A stretch of 64,000 nucleotides of DNA, taken from assembly GCA_900548005.1 (NCBI GenBank), contig URIZ01000010.1, positions 1 to 64,000 on the forward strand, written 5' to 3'. The DNA is from an uncultured Eubacteriales bacterium (GTDB lineage Bacteria; Bacillota; Clostridia; Christensenellales; CAG-917). The position numbers and the translations under genes were made by a program. Positions 15,961 to 23,791 of the stretch are shown piece by piece; the first letter of the stretch is position 1; every line of letters starts with the position of its first letter. The notes under the pieces were generated by a model, which was not told where the DNA came from, ran no database searches, and worked only from the letters and a program-made list of their open reading frames with translations.

Positions 15961-16035
15961 ATATCTCATTTTGAGAAAATTTTCAACTTAATATTTCAAA
16001 AAATACTTGACTATCTCAAAATGTGATGATAATAT
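15961..16035. promoter_or_regulatory. Divergent promoters with two matching operators
   Basis: Leftward promoter: TTGAAA and TATTTT with 17-base spacing on the minus strand, about 15960-15988; palindrome TCTCATTTTGAGA (15964-15976) lies in its spacer. Rightward promoter: TTGACT (16007-16012) and TAATAT (16030-16035), 17-base spacer; TCTCAAAATGTGA (16014-16026) lies in its spacer. Both operators share TCTCA-N3-TGNGA. Confidence 0.65.
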
Positions 16036-16157
16036 AATCTCAACAACACGTTGTGTTGTGGGGTGTAATCGAATAAATACTAATAAATCCTAGTATAAAT
16101 CTTGATTATGTCGTAAGCCTACACCCCTTACGGCATTCTCATATAAAAAGGAAAACT

Positions 16158-17114
16158 ATGTCGCAAATGGAACAATACGTCCAATATCTTTTTGAACGTG
16201 AAAAGAGTAGGGAATTGCATTGCACCTACACGGTTTCAACGTGGGCAGATAAATGGCTTAACGCATTCAAAAAACAAAACTTGCGAGATTCTTCCATTGA
16301 TAAGTATAAACGCACGATAAAGCATATCAAGGCATTGTTCGGTGATATGCAGATTGCAAATCTTGAAGTTGTAGAGTGCCAAGAAATATTCAATAGCATT
16401 GACAAACCGAGCGTGAAAGACGATTGTTTCGCTTTGCTTAATGAAATGTTGGATAAAGCCGTGAAATGCCGATATATCGAGTCTAATCCATTTGGCGCAA
16501 TCGAGATTAAGAAACACAAGAAAAAGCACGGAAAAGCCTTTACACGAGAGCAAGAAGCACGCTTCGTTGAAGCCTGCAAAACAAACTATCGTGGGCTTGC
16601 GTTCTTAATTGGTTTGTATTGCGGTTTACGTCGTGGCGAGATATTAGCACTTACTCCCGATGATATACATATCGAAGAAAGATATATCGTTGTAAATAAG
16701 CAAATGCAAGAAGGGAAAACTGTTCCACCAAAGACGGAAGCAGGCATTCGCAATGTGCCGATTTTGGACAATCTCTATCCGTATTTGAAAGATATTGATT
16801 TTTCAAAACACGATAGATTGTTCCCGATAAAAGAACACGCATTGCGTGAGCATTTCCAAAACGCATTGAAAGCAAGTGGCTTGGACGGTATGGGTTTTAC
16901 AATACATTCACTTCGTCATACTTATGCAACGAGATGTGCCGAAAAAAACGTTGCGCAAGTGATGACACAAAAGTGGATGGGGCATTCGTCTGCCGAGATG
17001 ACGCAATCTGTTTATACGCACGTCAATGATGACTTCGAACAAGAAGAAATCGCAAAATATAATAAGGGGGTAAACGATACTTATAATCAAGAAAAAAAGA
17101 CCATTCGACAATAA
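16158..17114 (+). CDS. Tyrosine integrase of the integrated element
   Basis: A 318-residue site-specific recombinase. A core-binding domain lies at about 22-115. The catalytic domain has R158 or R159 (GLYCGLRRGEILAL), K192 region (PPKTEAGIRNV), H250-x-x-R253 (TIHSLRHTYATRC), H276 (KWMGHSS) and nucleophile Y286 (QSVYTHV). It lacks a recognisable N-terminal arm-binding AP2-like zinc domain but is otherwise full. AAAAAGGAAAACT precedes the ATG. Its 3' end is 39 bases from tRNA-Lys(TTT), which it is inferred to use as attachment site. A long leader (about 120 bases) separates it from its promoter. Confidence 0.92.
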   Translation: MSQMEQYVQYLFEREKSRELHCTYTVSTWADKWLNAFKKQNLRDSSIDKYKRTIKHIKALFGDMQIANLEVVECQEIFNSIDKPSVKDDCFALLNEMLDKAVKCRYIESNPFGAIEIKKHKKKHGKAFTREQEARFVEACKTNYRGLAFLIGLYCGLRRGEILALTPDDIHIEERYIVVNKQMQEGKTVPPKTEAGIRNVPILDNLYPYLKDIDFSKHDRLFPIKEHALREHFQNALKASGLDGMGFTIHSLRHTYATRCAEKNVAQVMTQKWMGHSSAEMTQSVYTHVNDDFEQEEIAKYNKGVNDTYNQEKKTIRQ

Positions 17115-17119
17115 AAAAA

Positions 17120-17148
17120 TTAGACTATATACTTAGTATATAGTCTAA
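17120..17148. terminator. Stem-loop between integrase and tRNA-Lys
   Basis: TTAGACTATATAC (17120-17132) pairs with GTATATAGTCTAA (17136-17148). On the minus strand the stem is followed by TTTTTTTAT, so it now serves the tRNA array; for the integrase it is less ideal. Confidence 0.7.
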
Positions 17149-17153
17149 AAGTG

Positions 17154-17229
17154 TGGTGACCCACCGGAGATTCGAACTCCGGACCATCGCATTAAAAGTG
17201 CGGTGCTCTACCGGCTGAGCTAGTGAGTC
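17154..17229 (-). tRNA. tRNA-Lys (anticodon TTT), integration target
   Basis: 76-base cloverleaf GACTCAC...GTGGGTC-A-CCA. Anticodon stem CGCA/TGCG, loop CTTTTAA, anticodon TTT. Its last 25 bases form the right attachment site. Confidence 0.95.
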
Positions 17230-17231
17230 TT

Positions 17232-17306
17232 TGGCAGGGGTAGCTGGATTTGAACCAACGAATGCCAGAATCAAAATCTGGTGCCTTACCGCTTGGCGAT
17301 ACCCCT
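17232..17306 (-). tRNA. tRNA-Gln (anticodon TTG)
   Basis: 75-base cloverleaf AGGGGTA...TACCCCT-G-CCA; anticodon stem CCAGA/TCTGG around TTTTGAT gives TTG. Two bases separate it from tRNA-Lys, so both share a transcript. Confidence 0.93.
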
Positions 17307-17320
17307 ATCCAGCGCAGTCT

Positions 17321-17349
17321 ATAATATCACTTCATCAAAGATTTTGCAA
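17321..17349 (-). promoter_or_regulatory. Promoter of tRNA-Gln / tRNA-Lys
   Basis: Minus-strand TTGCAA (17344-17349), 17-base spacer, TATTAT (17321-17326), ending 14 bases before tRNA-Gln. Confidence 0.6.
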
Positions 17350-17427
17350 CAAAAACGACTGCATTTTTTGAGTAAATTTGATATAATCATCAAATTTTTG
17401 TTAAAATCCGCAATTGAGCGAATTTTA

Positions 17428-17678
17428 TATATGAAACTCCTTTCGGAGTGTCGTATCATTATGGGGTGAATAGTGGGATTCGCTCCGTTTGACCTATGCG
17501 ATGTTCTCGCACGGCACAGGCATACACTTTTATGTACGCACGGCAAAGCAAGGTCGGCACTATCACGCCGGGGCAGGCAAACAATTCACAGGATTGTTTG
17601 CTTTTCTGCCCGTTCGAATCCGACGGATTTTCATCGAAATCAAACTATATGAACTCCTTTCGGAGTGTCGTATCATTA
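17428..17678. repeat. Duplicated tRNA-His 3' end and its downstream hairpin
   Basis: The segment around 17428-17481 (hairpin ACTCC-TTTC-GGAGT, then the acceptor/T-arm end of tRNA-His) repeats the sequence at about 17648-17699, where it runs into the intact tRNA-His. The bases between contain a hairpin, GCAAACAAT/ATTGTTTGC (about 17577-17602), and no gene. The region splits the tRNA array into two transcription units. Confidence 0.7.
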
Positions 17679-17756
17679 TGGGGTGAATAGTGGGATTCGA
17701 ACCCACGACCTCCAGGGCCACAACCTGGCACGCTAACCAACTGCGCTATATCCACC
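17679..17756 (-). tRNA. tRNA-His (anticodon GTG)
   Basis: Cloverleaf GTGGATA...TATTCAC with an extra 5' G opposite C73 and encoded CCA; anticodon loop TTGTGGC gives GTG. T-arm GTGGGTTCGAATCCCAC. Confidence 0.94.
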
Positions 17757-17760
17757 ATAA

Positions 17761-17837
17761 TGGCGAGCCTGAAGAGATTCGAACTCCCGACACACGGCTT
17801 AGAAGGCCGTTGCTCTATCCTGCTGAGCTACAGGCTC
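17761..17837 (-). tRNA. tRNA-Arg (anticodon TCT)
   Basis: 77-base cloverleaf GAGCCTG...CAGGCTC-G-CCA; anticodon stem ACGGC/GCCGT with loop CTTCTAA gives TCT. Confidence 0.94.
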
Positions 17838-17863
17838 ATATCTTCAACGTTTTGAAGATATTG

Positions 17864-17937
17864 TGGAGCGGGTGATGGGAATCGGACCCACGCAATCAGC
17901 TTGGAAGGCTGACATTCTACCATTGAACTACACCCGC
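17864..17937 (-). tRNA. tRNA-Gly (anticodon TCC)
   Basis: 74-base cloverleaf GCGGGTG...CACCCGC-T-CCA; anticodon loop CTTCCAA gives TCC. First tRNA of the minus-strand Gly-Arg-His group. Confidence 0.94.
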
Positions 17938-18014
17938 ACAGAGATTGCAGACGCAACGAAAAGCTGCATATTCAATCCAATGCTTGACAATATTATCACA
18001 TCGGCGGTTTTATG

Positions 18015-18491
18015 TCAAGAAATTTGCGTTAGATTTACTATTTTGGCGACAAATTTTGTGTTTGTGACCACGACGTAGGCATAAGACGGACTCGAGCCGC
18101 GCGCGGAGTATATCGAGCCGGGGTTGACGAGCGTGACGCCTGCGTATTCGTCGATAGCGGCAAAGTGCGTGTGTCCGTACAAAACGAGCGTGCAACCGAG
18201 TTCGAGCGCGCGCATAGAGAGTGCTGTCAAATCGCTTTTGACGCGGTATTTGTCGCCGTGAGTGAGCAAAATACGCACGTTTTCAACTTCTATGACTTGC
18301 TCGTCGTCAAAGCCGCAATACGGGTCGCAATTGCCTTTGACGGCGTGAAAGCCTTTGTGCAGCGGCATATCTCCGAGCGAGAGCAAGCCGTCGCCGAGAA
18401 AGAACACGAGATCGCTTTCGTTTGCGACGGATAGGAGCTTGTTTGGCAGCGGCATGCCGTGACTGTCCGAGAAAACGGTGATTGTCTTCAT
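18015..18491 (-). CDS. YfcE-family metallophosphoesterase
   Basis: A 158-residue phosphodiesterase of the YfcE/MJ0936 group. The metal-binding motifs are all present: FSDSHG (D9, H11), FLGDG, KGNCD, LLTHGD and YGHTHFA. These proteins are small cytosolic dimanganese phosphodiesterases; the natural substrate is generally unknown. The start overlaps the end of the XTP pyrophosphatase gene by 4 bases, so the two are translationally coupled, a common arrangement (rdgB-yfcE). Confidence 0.92.
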   Translation of the reverse strand: MKTITVFSDSHGMPLPNKLLSVANESDLVFFLGDGLLSLGDMPLHKGFHAVKGNCDPYCGFDDEQVIEVENVRILLTHGDKYRVKSDLTALSMRALELGCTLVLYGHTHFAAIDEYAGVTLVNPGSIYSARGSSPSYAYVVVTNTKFVAKIVNLTQIS

Positions 18492-19072
18492 TGCATAGAA
18501 TTGACCAAATCGAGCATGGCTCTGAGCGCGCGACCGCGGTGGCTGACGGAGTTTTTCTCTTGCTGTGACGCTTGAGCAAACGTCTTGCCAAGCTCTGTGG
18601 AATAGAAAAGCGAGTCGTATCCGAACCCTTCGCTGCCGCGTTCTTCAAACAAAATCGTGCCGTCCACGCGTCCGGTTGCGGTGAGAGTTTTTCCGTCGGG
18701 ATAGCAAAGCGCGATGACCGTTGCAAAGTGAGCGGAGCGGTCTTTTGCGCCGTCCAAATTCTTGAGAAGGAGCGCGCGATTTTTTGCGTCGTCGTGCTCT
18801 GGCCCTGCATATCTTGCCGAATACACGCCTGGCGCGCCGTCAAGAGCGTCAACCATAAGCCCCGTATCGTCCGCAAGCGTGGGTATGTTTGCAAGAGCGA
18901 GAATTGCGCGAGCCTTTATGAGCGCGTTTTCTTCGAGTGTCGAGCCTGTTTCTTCCACGTCCACGTCAATGCCCAAATCTTTGAGCGAGAGCAGCTGATC
19001 GAAAGAGTCGCCGAGAATGGCTTTGATTTCTTGGAGTTTGTGTTGATTGTTGGTTGCGATTGCGAGTTTCAT
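18488..19072 (-). CDS. rdgB: XTP/dITP diphosphatase (Ham1/RdgB family)
   Basis: A 194-residue house-cleaning nucleotide hydrolase that removes deaminated purine triphosphates. Start chosen at CAT 19070-19072, giving the typical N-terminus MKLAIATNNQHKLQEIKAIL; a longer frame upstream has no family similarity. Family motifs are TNNQHK (substrate-binding loop), ETGSTLEENALIKA, ADDTGLMVDALDGAPGVYSA, FEERGSEGFGYDSLF and SHRGRALRAM. Length matches the family. It forms an operon with the phosphoesterase and probably the transporter upstream (72-base gap). Confidence 0.95.
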   Translation of the reverse strand: MKLAIATNNQHKLQEIKAILGDSFDQLLSLKDLGIDVDVEETGSTLEENALIKARAILALANIPTLADDTGLMVDALDGAPGVYSARYAGPEHDDAKNRALLLKNLDGAKDRSAHFATVIALCYPDGKTLTATGRVDGTILFEERGSEGFGYDSLFYSTELGKTFAQASQQEKNSVSHRGRALRAMLDLVNSMQ

Positions 19073-19143
19073 ATTTTTCACCCATGCGCGCATGCGCGTG
19101 CGTATCAATGAATGTATTCTGTCAAAAGCCGCATCGATTGGGC

Positions 19144-20844
19144 TTATTCTGTCTTTGGCGAGAGATCTTTTATGGATTTTGCCACGTTGATGAAGTGGTC
19201 GGCGATACGTTCGGAGTCGGATGTTAGCGACAAGTATTGCGCGCCGACGTCGGGAGTGCAAAGATTTTCGCGCATACGATTGATGTGATTTTGCTCCATT
19301 TCTTCGGTGAACGCGTCAATGGTTTCTTCTATCTCGTTTGCCTCGGTGTACGAGCGCATATCCACGTTGACGTACGCCTTCATCACCTTTTGGAACAAGT
19401 CGTCGATGAGTTGTTGTAAGCGGCGAATTTCGCTCACGGCAACGTCGGAGAACTTTTGATCGGAGTTTTTGAGCTTGTCGGCGTATTCGATGATGTTTTC
19501 CGCATAGTCGCCCACGCGTTCGAGGTCGGAGATTGTGTGGAATGTGGATGAAAGATAGATATGGTCTTTGTCGTTCAATTCGAGATTGGAGAGTTTGACG
19601 ACAAATCGCGCGATTTCTTTGTTTAGGAAGTTGAGCTCGTTTTCGTTCTTGCGGAAATTGTCTATATCGGTATAGTCGAGCGTGCAAATCACGTCGCAAG
19701 CCTTGTCGAAGTTGTGCATTGCGATTTCCGCCATATTGACGATTTCGTTTTTGGTCTGCGCAACGGCGATAGGCGGCGTTGAGAGCAAGTGCTCGTCGAT
19801 GTAGAAGAATTTTTCTTGCGGTTCGGCGGCGTTTTTCTTTTCGGGGACTATCTTGGTGACGAATTTCACAAGCAAGTTTGTGAGAGGCAGCATAAACAGC
19901 ACCGTCAACACGTTGAATATGGTGTGAAACATAGCAAGTTGTGTTTGCGGCGCGCCGGGGAACATTTTTTCAAACAGCCAACCGAAAGTGATGACTTTTG
20001 CGGGGTTGACAGCCTTTGAGATTTCACGCATCATCATCGCGACAATCATAAACACCACAACGCCCGATACGTTGAAGAAAAGGTGAATGAGAGCGGTACG
20101 TTTTGCGTTGGTGCTTGAAGTGATGCCCGCAATGATTGCCACAACGCACGAGCCGATGTTCGAGCCCATTGTGAGATATATGCCTTGATCGAGAGTGATA
20201 AGCCCCGTAAAGACCATGGTTATCGCAACCGATGTCATGACGGACGAGCTTTGAATGATTGCCGTGAAAACCGCGCCGATAAGCACGAGAAGGATGGGAT
20301 TTTTGATGAGCGCGAGAAAATTTTTGACGGCTTCCATCTTTGCGAAATCGCCCATAGAGCCGCTCATCATATCAAGACCGACAAACAGCATGCCGAAGCC
20401 TGCCAAAATGCCGCCGACCTTTTTGACGACGTCCTTTTTTGCAAAAGCCATGACAAACGCGCCTATACCTGCGAAGGTGGAAAACACAACGCCTGTCGAA
20501 ATGGTGTTTTCAAACATACCGAGCGCGGTGATCTGACCTGTGATTGTCGTGCCGATGTTTGCGCCGTAAATGACGGTTGCAGCTTGCATGAGCGACATAA
20601 TGCCCGCGTTGACAAAACCGATCACCATGACGCTTGTTGCGCCCGAGCTTTGAATTGCCGCTGTTGCCACCGTGCCGATGCCCACGCCCATGAGCTTGCT
20701 CTTGGAAGTGCGAGCGAATAGTTTTTTGAGTTTGTTGGAGCTGACCGATTCGAGATTGGCACTCATCATCGTACATGCGATGAGAAAGATACCGATGCCG
20801 GCAATCAACGTCAGCACAGCCGTTGCGATTTGAACAGGTGTCAT
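19144..20844 (-). CDS. Na+/phosphate cotransporter with PhoU-like tail
   Basis: About 566 residues. The N-terminal half contains two inverted QSS repeats typical of NptA/SLC34-like Na/Pi cotransporters: AAIQSSGATSVMVIGFVNAG and AIIQSSSVMTSVAITMVF, among eight or more membrane helices. The C-terminal ~200 residues are helical PhoU-like repeats (DIDNFRKNENELNFLNKEIA; ISDLERVGDYAENIIEYADK). Start is uncertain: ATG 20844 fits the family best; an in-frame ATG at 20895 (17 residues longer) lies just 15 bases after the predicted transcription start and has AAGAAG nearby. Probably imports phosphate. Confidence 0.88.
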   Translation of the reverse strand: MTPVQIATAVLTLIAGIGIFLIACTMMSANLESVSSNKLKKLFARTSKSKLMGVGIGTVATAAIQSSGATSVMVIGFVNAGIMSLMQAATVIYGANIGTTITGQITALGMFENTISTGVVFSTFAGIGAFVMAFAKKDVVKKVGGILAGFGMLFVGLDMMSGSMGDFAKMEAVKNFLALIKNPILLVLIGAVFTAIIQSSSVMTSVAITMVFTGLITLDQGIYLTMGSNIGSCVVAIIAGITSSTNAKRTALIHLFFNVSGVVVFMIVAMMMREISKAVNPAKVITFGWLFEKMFPGAPQTQLAMFHTIFNVLTVLFMLPLTNLLVKFVTKIVPEKKNAAEPQEKFFYIDEHLLSTPPIAVAQTKNEIVNMAEIAMHNFDKACDVICTLDYTDIDNFRKNENELNFLNKEIARFVVKLSNLELNDKDHIYLSSTFHTISDLERVGDYAENIIEYADKLKNSDQKFSDVAVSEIRRLQQLIDDLFQKVMKAYVNVDMRSYTEANEIEETIDAFTEEMEQNHINRMRENLCTPDVGAQYLSLTSDSERIADHFINVAKSIKDLSPKTE

Positions 20845-20916
20845 ATTGTAAGTGTTTGCGCGCCGAGCGTGCCGTTTGAGAGAAACACTCTCCATTGTCT
20901 TCTTATTACTACAAAC

Positions 20917-20945
20917 ATTATAGAGTAAATACTCAACCTTGTAAA
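20917..20945 (-). promoter_or_regulatory. Promoter of the Na/Pi cotransporter operon
   Basis: Minus-strand TTTACA (20940-20945), 17-base spacer, TATAAT (20917-20922). Confidence 0.65.
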
Positions 20946-21140
20946 ACGATTTGACAAAGACGATGCAAAACATTCTTTGCGCAAATCGTCGTTATCTCCA
21001 TTGTTTCCATCAAGTCGGATTTTATTTCGTACAGCGTGTATCTTATCTTTTGTCTGATATGCTTTTTTGTTTGGCGGTGAATTGCGTGTCGGACAGAGAT
21101 TTCTTGCAATTTGGCGATTTTGGCTTGATTTACGCGTAAA

Positions 21141-21296
21141 ACACGATAAGTGTATCAATATTTTGAAATACGAAAAGTGTAAATACATGTCGATATAAGA
21201 CACTATAAGTGTTGTAAATAATAGCGTATAGGACGAATTTTGGCGGTTTTGGGGTTGAAAACGTCAAAAATGCGCAAAATAAAACACGATAAGTGT
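21141..21296. promoter_or_regulatory. Repeated ACAC-N5-GTGT near-palindromes
   Basis: ACACGATAAGTGT at 21141-21153 and 21284-21296, ACACTATAAGTGT at 21200-21212, and a half-matching CGAAAAGTGT at 21171-21180. They fill the AT-rich gap upstream of the Na/Pi promoter and behind dinB. They look like binding sites for a dimeric regulator, though the last one is also part of the dinB terminator hairpin. The remainder of 20946-21362 shows no gene. Confidence 0.45.
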
Positions 21297-21309
21297 TATA
21301 TCGTGTTTT
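21281..21309 (-). terminator. Terminator of dinB
   Basis: AAAACACGAT (21281-21290) pairs with ATCGTGTTTT (21300-21309); on the minus strand TTTTATTTTG follows. About 54 bases after the dinB stop. Confidence 0.65.
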
Positions 21310-21362
21310 TGTCGGCTATGTAGTTTTGTTGTCGCTTTTTTTGCGAGTGGTCGGTTTACTTG

Positions 21363-22598
21363 TCAGGTTGACTTCGATTGATGAAACGGCTTGAAATCGT
21401 CTTCTTCGTGGAGATTGCCCGTCAAGTCGTTTTGAAGGAGCAAACCGCGTTGCACGGCTTTGTAACCGTATTTTTTGCGGATCTCGTCAATCGTGTCGTC
21501 AAGTTTTTCTTTTCTGCCGTCGTTGTCGTCAAAAAGGCTGAGTTGCACTTCGGTCCTGTCCGACAGCCTGATTGCGCCCACCGTGATTGCTCTAAGCGGC
21601 TCGCTGAAATTGTGTATTTTGCAAAGAAGATCGAACGTTGCTTTGGCAATATCGCCCGAGTTTGCGCTCGCAGGTGACAGCGACACTTGCTTTGACGTCC
21701 AATTGAGCGCGGGATTTTTGATTGCAAGGTACACGCCGTTTGCCACAAGTCCGTAGCCGCGAAGTTGCAAAGCCACCATTTCGGCAAGGGCGTATATGAC
21801 GATTTTTGCCTCGTCCGCGCTCTCGATGTTTCTCGGAGTGGTCGTGCCTTTTGACACGCTCTTGGGGATGCGCACGTCATAGTATTTTTTCACTTCTTCC
21901 GTTTCTATGCCTTGCGCCGCGTTGACAAGCGTGTCCGCGATTATGCCGAATTGATAACGCAAAGCGTTACGGTCGGCGTTTGCAAGGTCTTTTATGGTGC
22001 GGATGTTGAGTTTTTCAAGTTTTTCGGACGTGTGTTTGCCCACCATTATCATTTCGCTCGGCGGCATATTGCCAATGATTTGCATATAGTGTTTTTCGTC
22101 AAGAACAGTGGTTGCGTCGGGCTTTTTTAAGTCGCTGCCGAGTTTTGCAAGCGTTTTTGTGAAAGACACGCCCACGGATATTGTCAGTCCGGTTTTTTCT
22201 TTGACGGTTTTTCGCAACGTATCGGCAATGTCTTTGCCGTCTCCGAACAGTCTTTCACATCCCGTCACGTCAAGCCAACACTCGTCTATGCCGAAACTTT
22301 CCACTCTGTCCGTAAAAGACGTGTAGATTTCAAAGACTTGTTTGGAGTATTTGACGTACTCGTCAAAATGCGGCTCGACAAGCACGAGTTCGGGGCATTT
22401 TTGCTTGGCTTCCCAGATGGTTTCGGCGGTTTTTACGCCCGCTTGTTTCGCAAGCTGATTTTTGGCAAGAACGATGCCGTGTCTTGCCTTGGGATCTCCG
22501 CAAACGGCAAGCGGCATCCCGTCGTATTCGGGATGCAGTTTTTGTTCCACCGAAGCGTAGAAGTTGTTTAGGTCGCAATGCAAAATTGTTCTTCCCAC
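21363..22598 (-). CDS. dinB: DNA polymerase IV (Y-family)
   Basis: Translesion polymerase. GTG at 22598 (MGRTILHCDLNNFYASVE) is preferred: this is the family's usual N-terminus, and a good promoter (TTGTTT 22628-22633, TATAAT 22605-22610) lies inside the longer frame that begins at 22658. The predicted transcription start falls on the GTG, suggesting a leaderless message. Catalytic residues: HCDLNNFY (Asp9), SFGIDECWLDVTG (DE pair). The sequence has a thumb HhH region and little-finger domain, with a beta-clamp binding motif QLSLFDD near the C-terminus. 411 residues, normal length. Confidence 0.92.
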   Translation of the reverse strand: MGRTILHCDLNNFYASVEQKLHPEYDGMPLAVCGDPKARHGIVLAKNQLAKQAGVKTAETIWEAKQKCPELVLVEPHFDEYVKYSKQVFEIYTSFTDRVESFGIDECWLDVTGCERLFGDGKDIADTLRKTVKEKTGLTISVGVSFTKTLAKLGSDLKKPDATTVLDEKHYMQIIGNMPPSEMIMVGKHTSEKLEKLNIRTIKDLANADRNALRYQFGIIADTLVNAAQGIETEEVKKYYDVRIPKSVSKGTTTPRNIESADEAKIVIYALAEMVALQLRGYGLVANGVYLAIKNPALNWTSKQVSLSPASANSGDIAKATFDLLCKIHNFSEPLRAITVGAIRLSDRTEVQLSLFDDNDGRKEKLDDTIDEIRKKYGYKAVQRGLLLQNDLTGNLHEEDDFKPFHQSKST

Positions 22599-22604
22599 GA
22601 TTTG

Positions 22605-22633
22605 ATTATATACGATTTTGTCTTGCAAAACAA
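22605..22633 (-). promoter_or_regulatory. Promoter of dinB
   Basis: Minus-strand TTGTTT (22628-22633), 17-base spacer, TATAAT (22605-22610). The start codon GTG is 7 bases beyond the -10 box. Confidence 0.6.
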
Positions 22634-22718
22634 GCGGTTCTAGTTTATAATATGTCATAGAAATTTATTATTCGCGCAAAGGCGTGCTTATATCCGCGCC
22701 GTGCGCAAGGAGTAGAAT

Positions 22719-23705
22719 ATGATTTTGGTCACGGGCGGAGCCGGCTATATCGGCTCACATTGTGTAAGAGAACTCAAAGAACGCAACATGGACGTGGTGG
22801 TGTACGACAATCTTTCCACCGGTCATATCGAATCTGTTCCGTCCGACGTTCCGTTTGTGAAGGGCGACATCTTCGACGTGCAACTTTTGAAGGACACTTT
22901 TGAGAAGTATCACGTTGATTCCGTCATTCACTTTGCGGCGTTTTCGCTTGTTGGCGAGAGCATGTCAAACCCTGCAAAGTACTATCACAACAACGTTGCG
23001 GGCACGCTTGCTCTTCTTGACGCAATGATTGCAAGGGACGTGAAGTATCTCGTGTTCTCGTCATCGGCGGCAACCTACGGCGATTGCGGCGACGGTCTTA
23101 TCACCGAAGAAAGCCCCCAACATCCCACCAGCGTGTACGGACAGACGAAACTTATGATGGAGCAGTTTATGCAAGACTACGACAAAGCGTACGGCTTGAA
23201 ATACGTTGCTCTTCGCTACTTCAATGCGGCGGGCGCGCACAAGAGCGGTGAAATCGGCGAGGCTCACAACCCCGAATCGCACCTTATCCCCATCATCTTG
23301 CAGGTGGCAAACGGCACGAGAGATCATATCGGAATCTTCGGAGAAGATTATCCCACGCCTGACGGCACTTGCGTGAGAGATTACATCCACATCACCGACC
23401 TTGCCGACGCTCATATCCGCGCGCTCGATTATCTCAAACACGGCGGCAAATCCACGCACTACAACCTTGGCAACGGCAACGGTTTTTCCGTCAAACAAGT
23501 CATCGATATGACCGAGAAAGTGACGGGGCTTTCCATCAAACGCACCGTAGAAGGACGTCGTCCCGGCGACCCGGCAACGCTTGTCGCTTCAAGTGAAAAA
23601 ATCAAGCGCGAACTCGGTTGGAAGCCGCAATACGACAGCCTTGAAAGCATCATTTCATCGGCTTGGAAGTGGCATCATTCTCATCCGCACGGCTTTGAGA
23701 AGTGA
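22719..23705 (+). CDS. galE: UDP-glucose 4-epimerase
   Basis: A 328-residue short-chain dehydrogenase/reductase enzyme that interconverts UDP-glucose and UDP-galactose using bound NAD. Motifs: Rossmann glycine loop GGAGYIG (6-12), Ser115/116 (FSSSAATYG), catalytic Tyr140-x3-Lys144 (YGQTK), RYFNAAGA, and the C-terminal GRRPGDPATLVAS. Ribosome binding site AAGGAG (22708-22713). It precedes galU, which makes its substrate, so together they supply nucleotide sugars for envelope polysaccharide. Confidence 0.96.
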   Translation: MILVTGGAGYIGSHCVRELKERNMDVVVYDNLSTGHIESVPSDVPFVKGDIFDVQLLKDTFEKYHVDSVIHFAAFSLVGESMSNPAKYYHNNVAGTLALLDAMIARDVKYLVFSSSAATYGDCGDGLITEESPQHPTSVYGQTKLMMEQFMQDYDKAYGLKYVALRYFNAAGAHKSGEIGEAHNPESHLIPIILQVANGTRDHIGIFGEDYPTPDGTCVRDYIHITDLADAHIRALDYLKHGGKSTHYNLGNGNGFSVKQVIDMTEKVTGLSIKRTVEGRRPGDPATLVASSEKIKRELGWKPQYDSLESIISSAWKWHHSHPHGFEK

Positions 23706-23791
23706 CGTGTTTTTCTATATTGTCGCACAGTCTAAGCGACGTTTTTGTCGCATAAAGTATACAAACACCATTTAGGAGGGGGAGTCGGCTT

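Larger units (their letters stand above)
14476..17178. mobile_element. Minimal tRNA-Lys-integrated element with HUH Rep and tyrosine integrase
   Basis: The boundaries are a 25-bp direct repeat that begins TGGTGACCCACC: 14476-14500 and 17154-17178. The right copy is the 3' end of tRNA-Lys(TTT), the left a stray copy beside a displaced terminator. The 2.68-kb interior is visibly more AT-rich than its surroundings and carries only three genes: a rolling-circle-type Rep (plus), an XRE regulator (minus) and a tyrosine integrase (plus) beside the tRNA. A large palindrome precedes rep. No relaxase, capsid, packaging or transfer gene is present. It looks like a rolling-circle plasmid, or a satellite of a phage or ICE, that lives as an integrated element. 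Confidence 0.85.
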
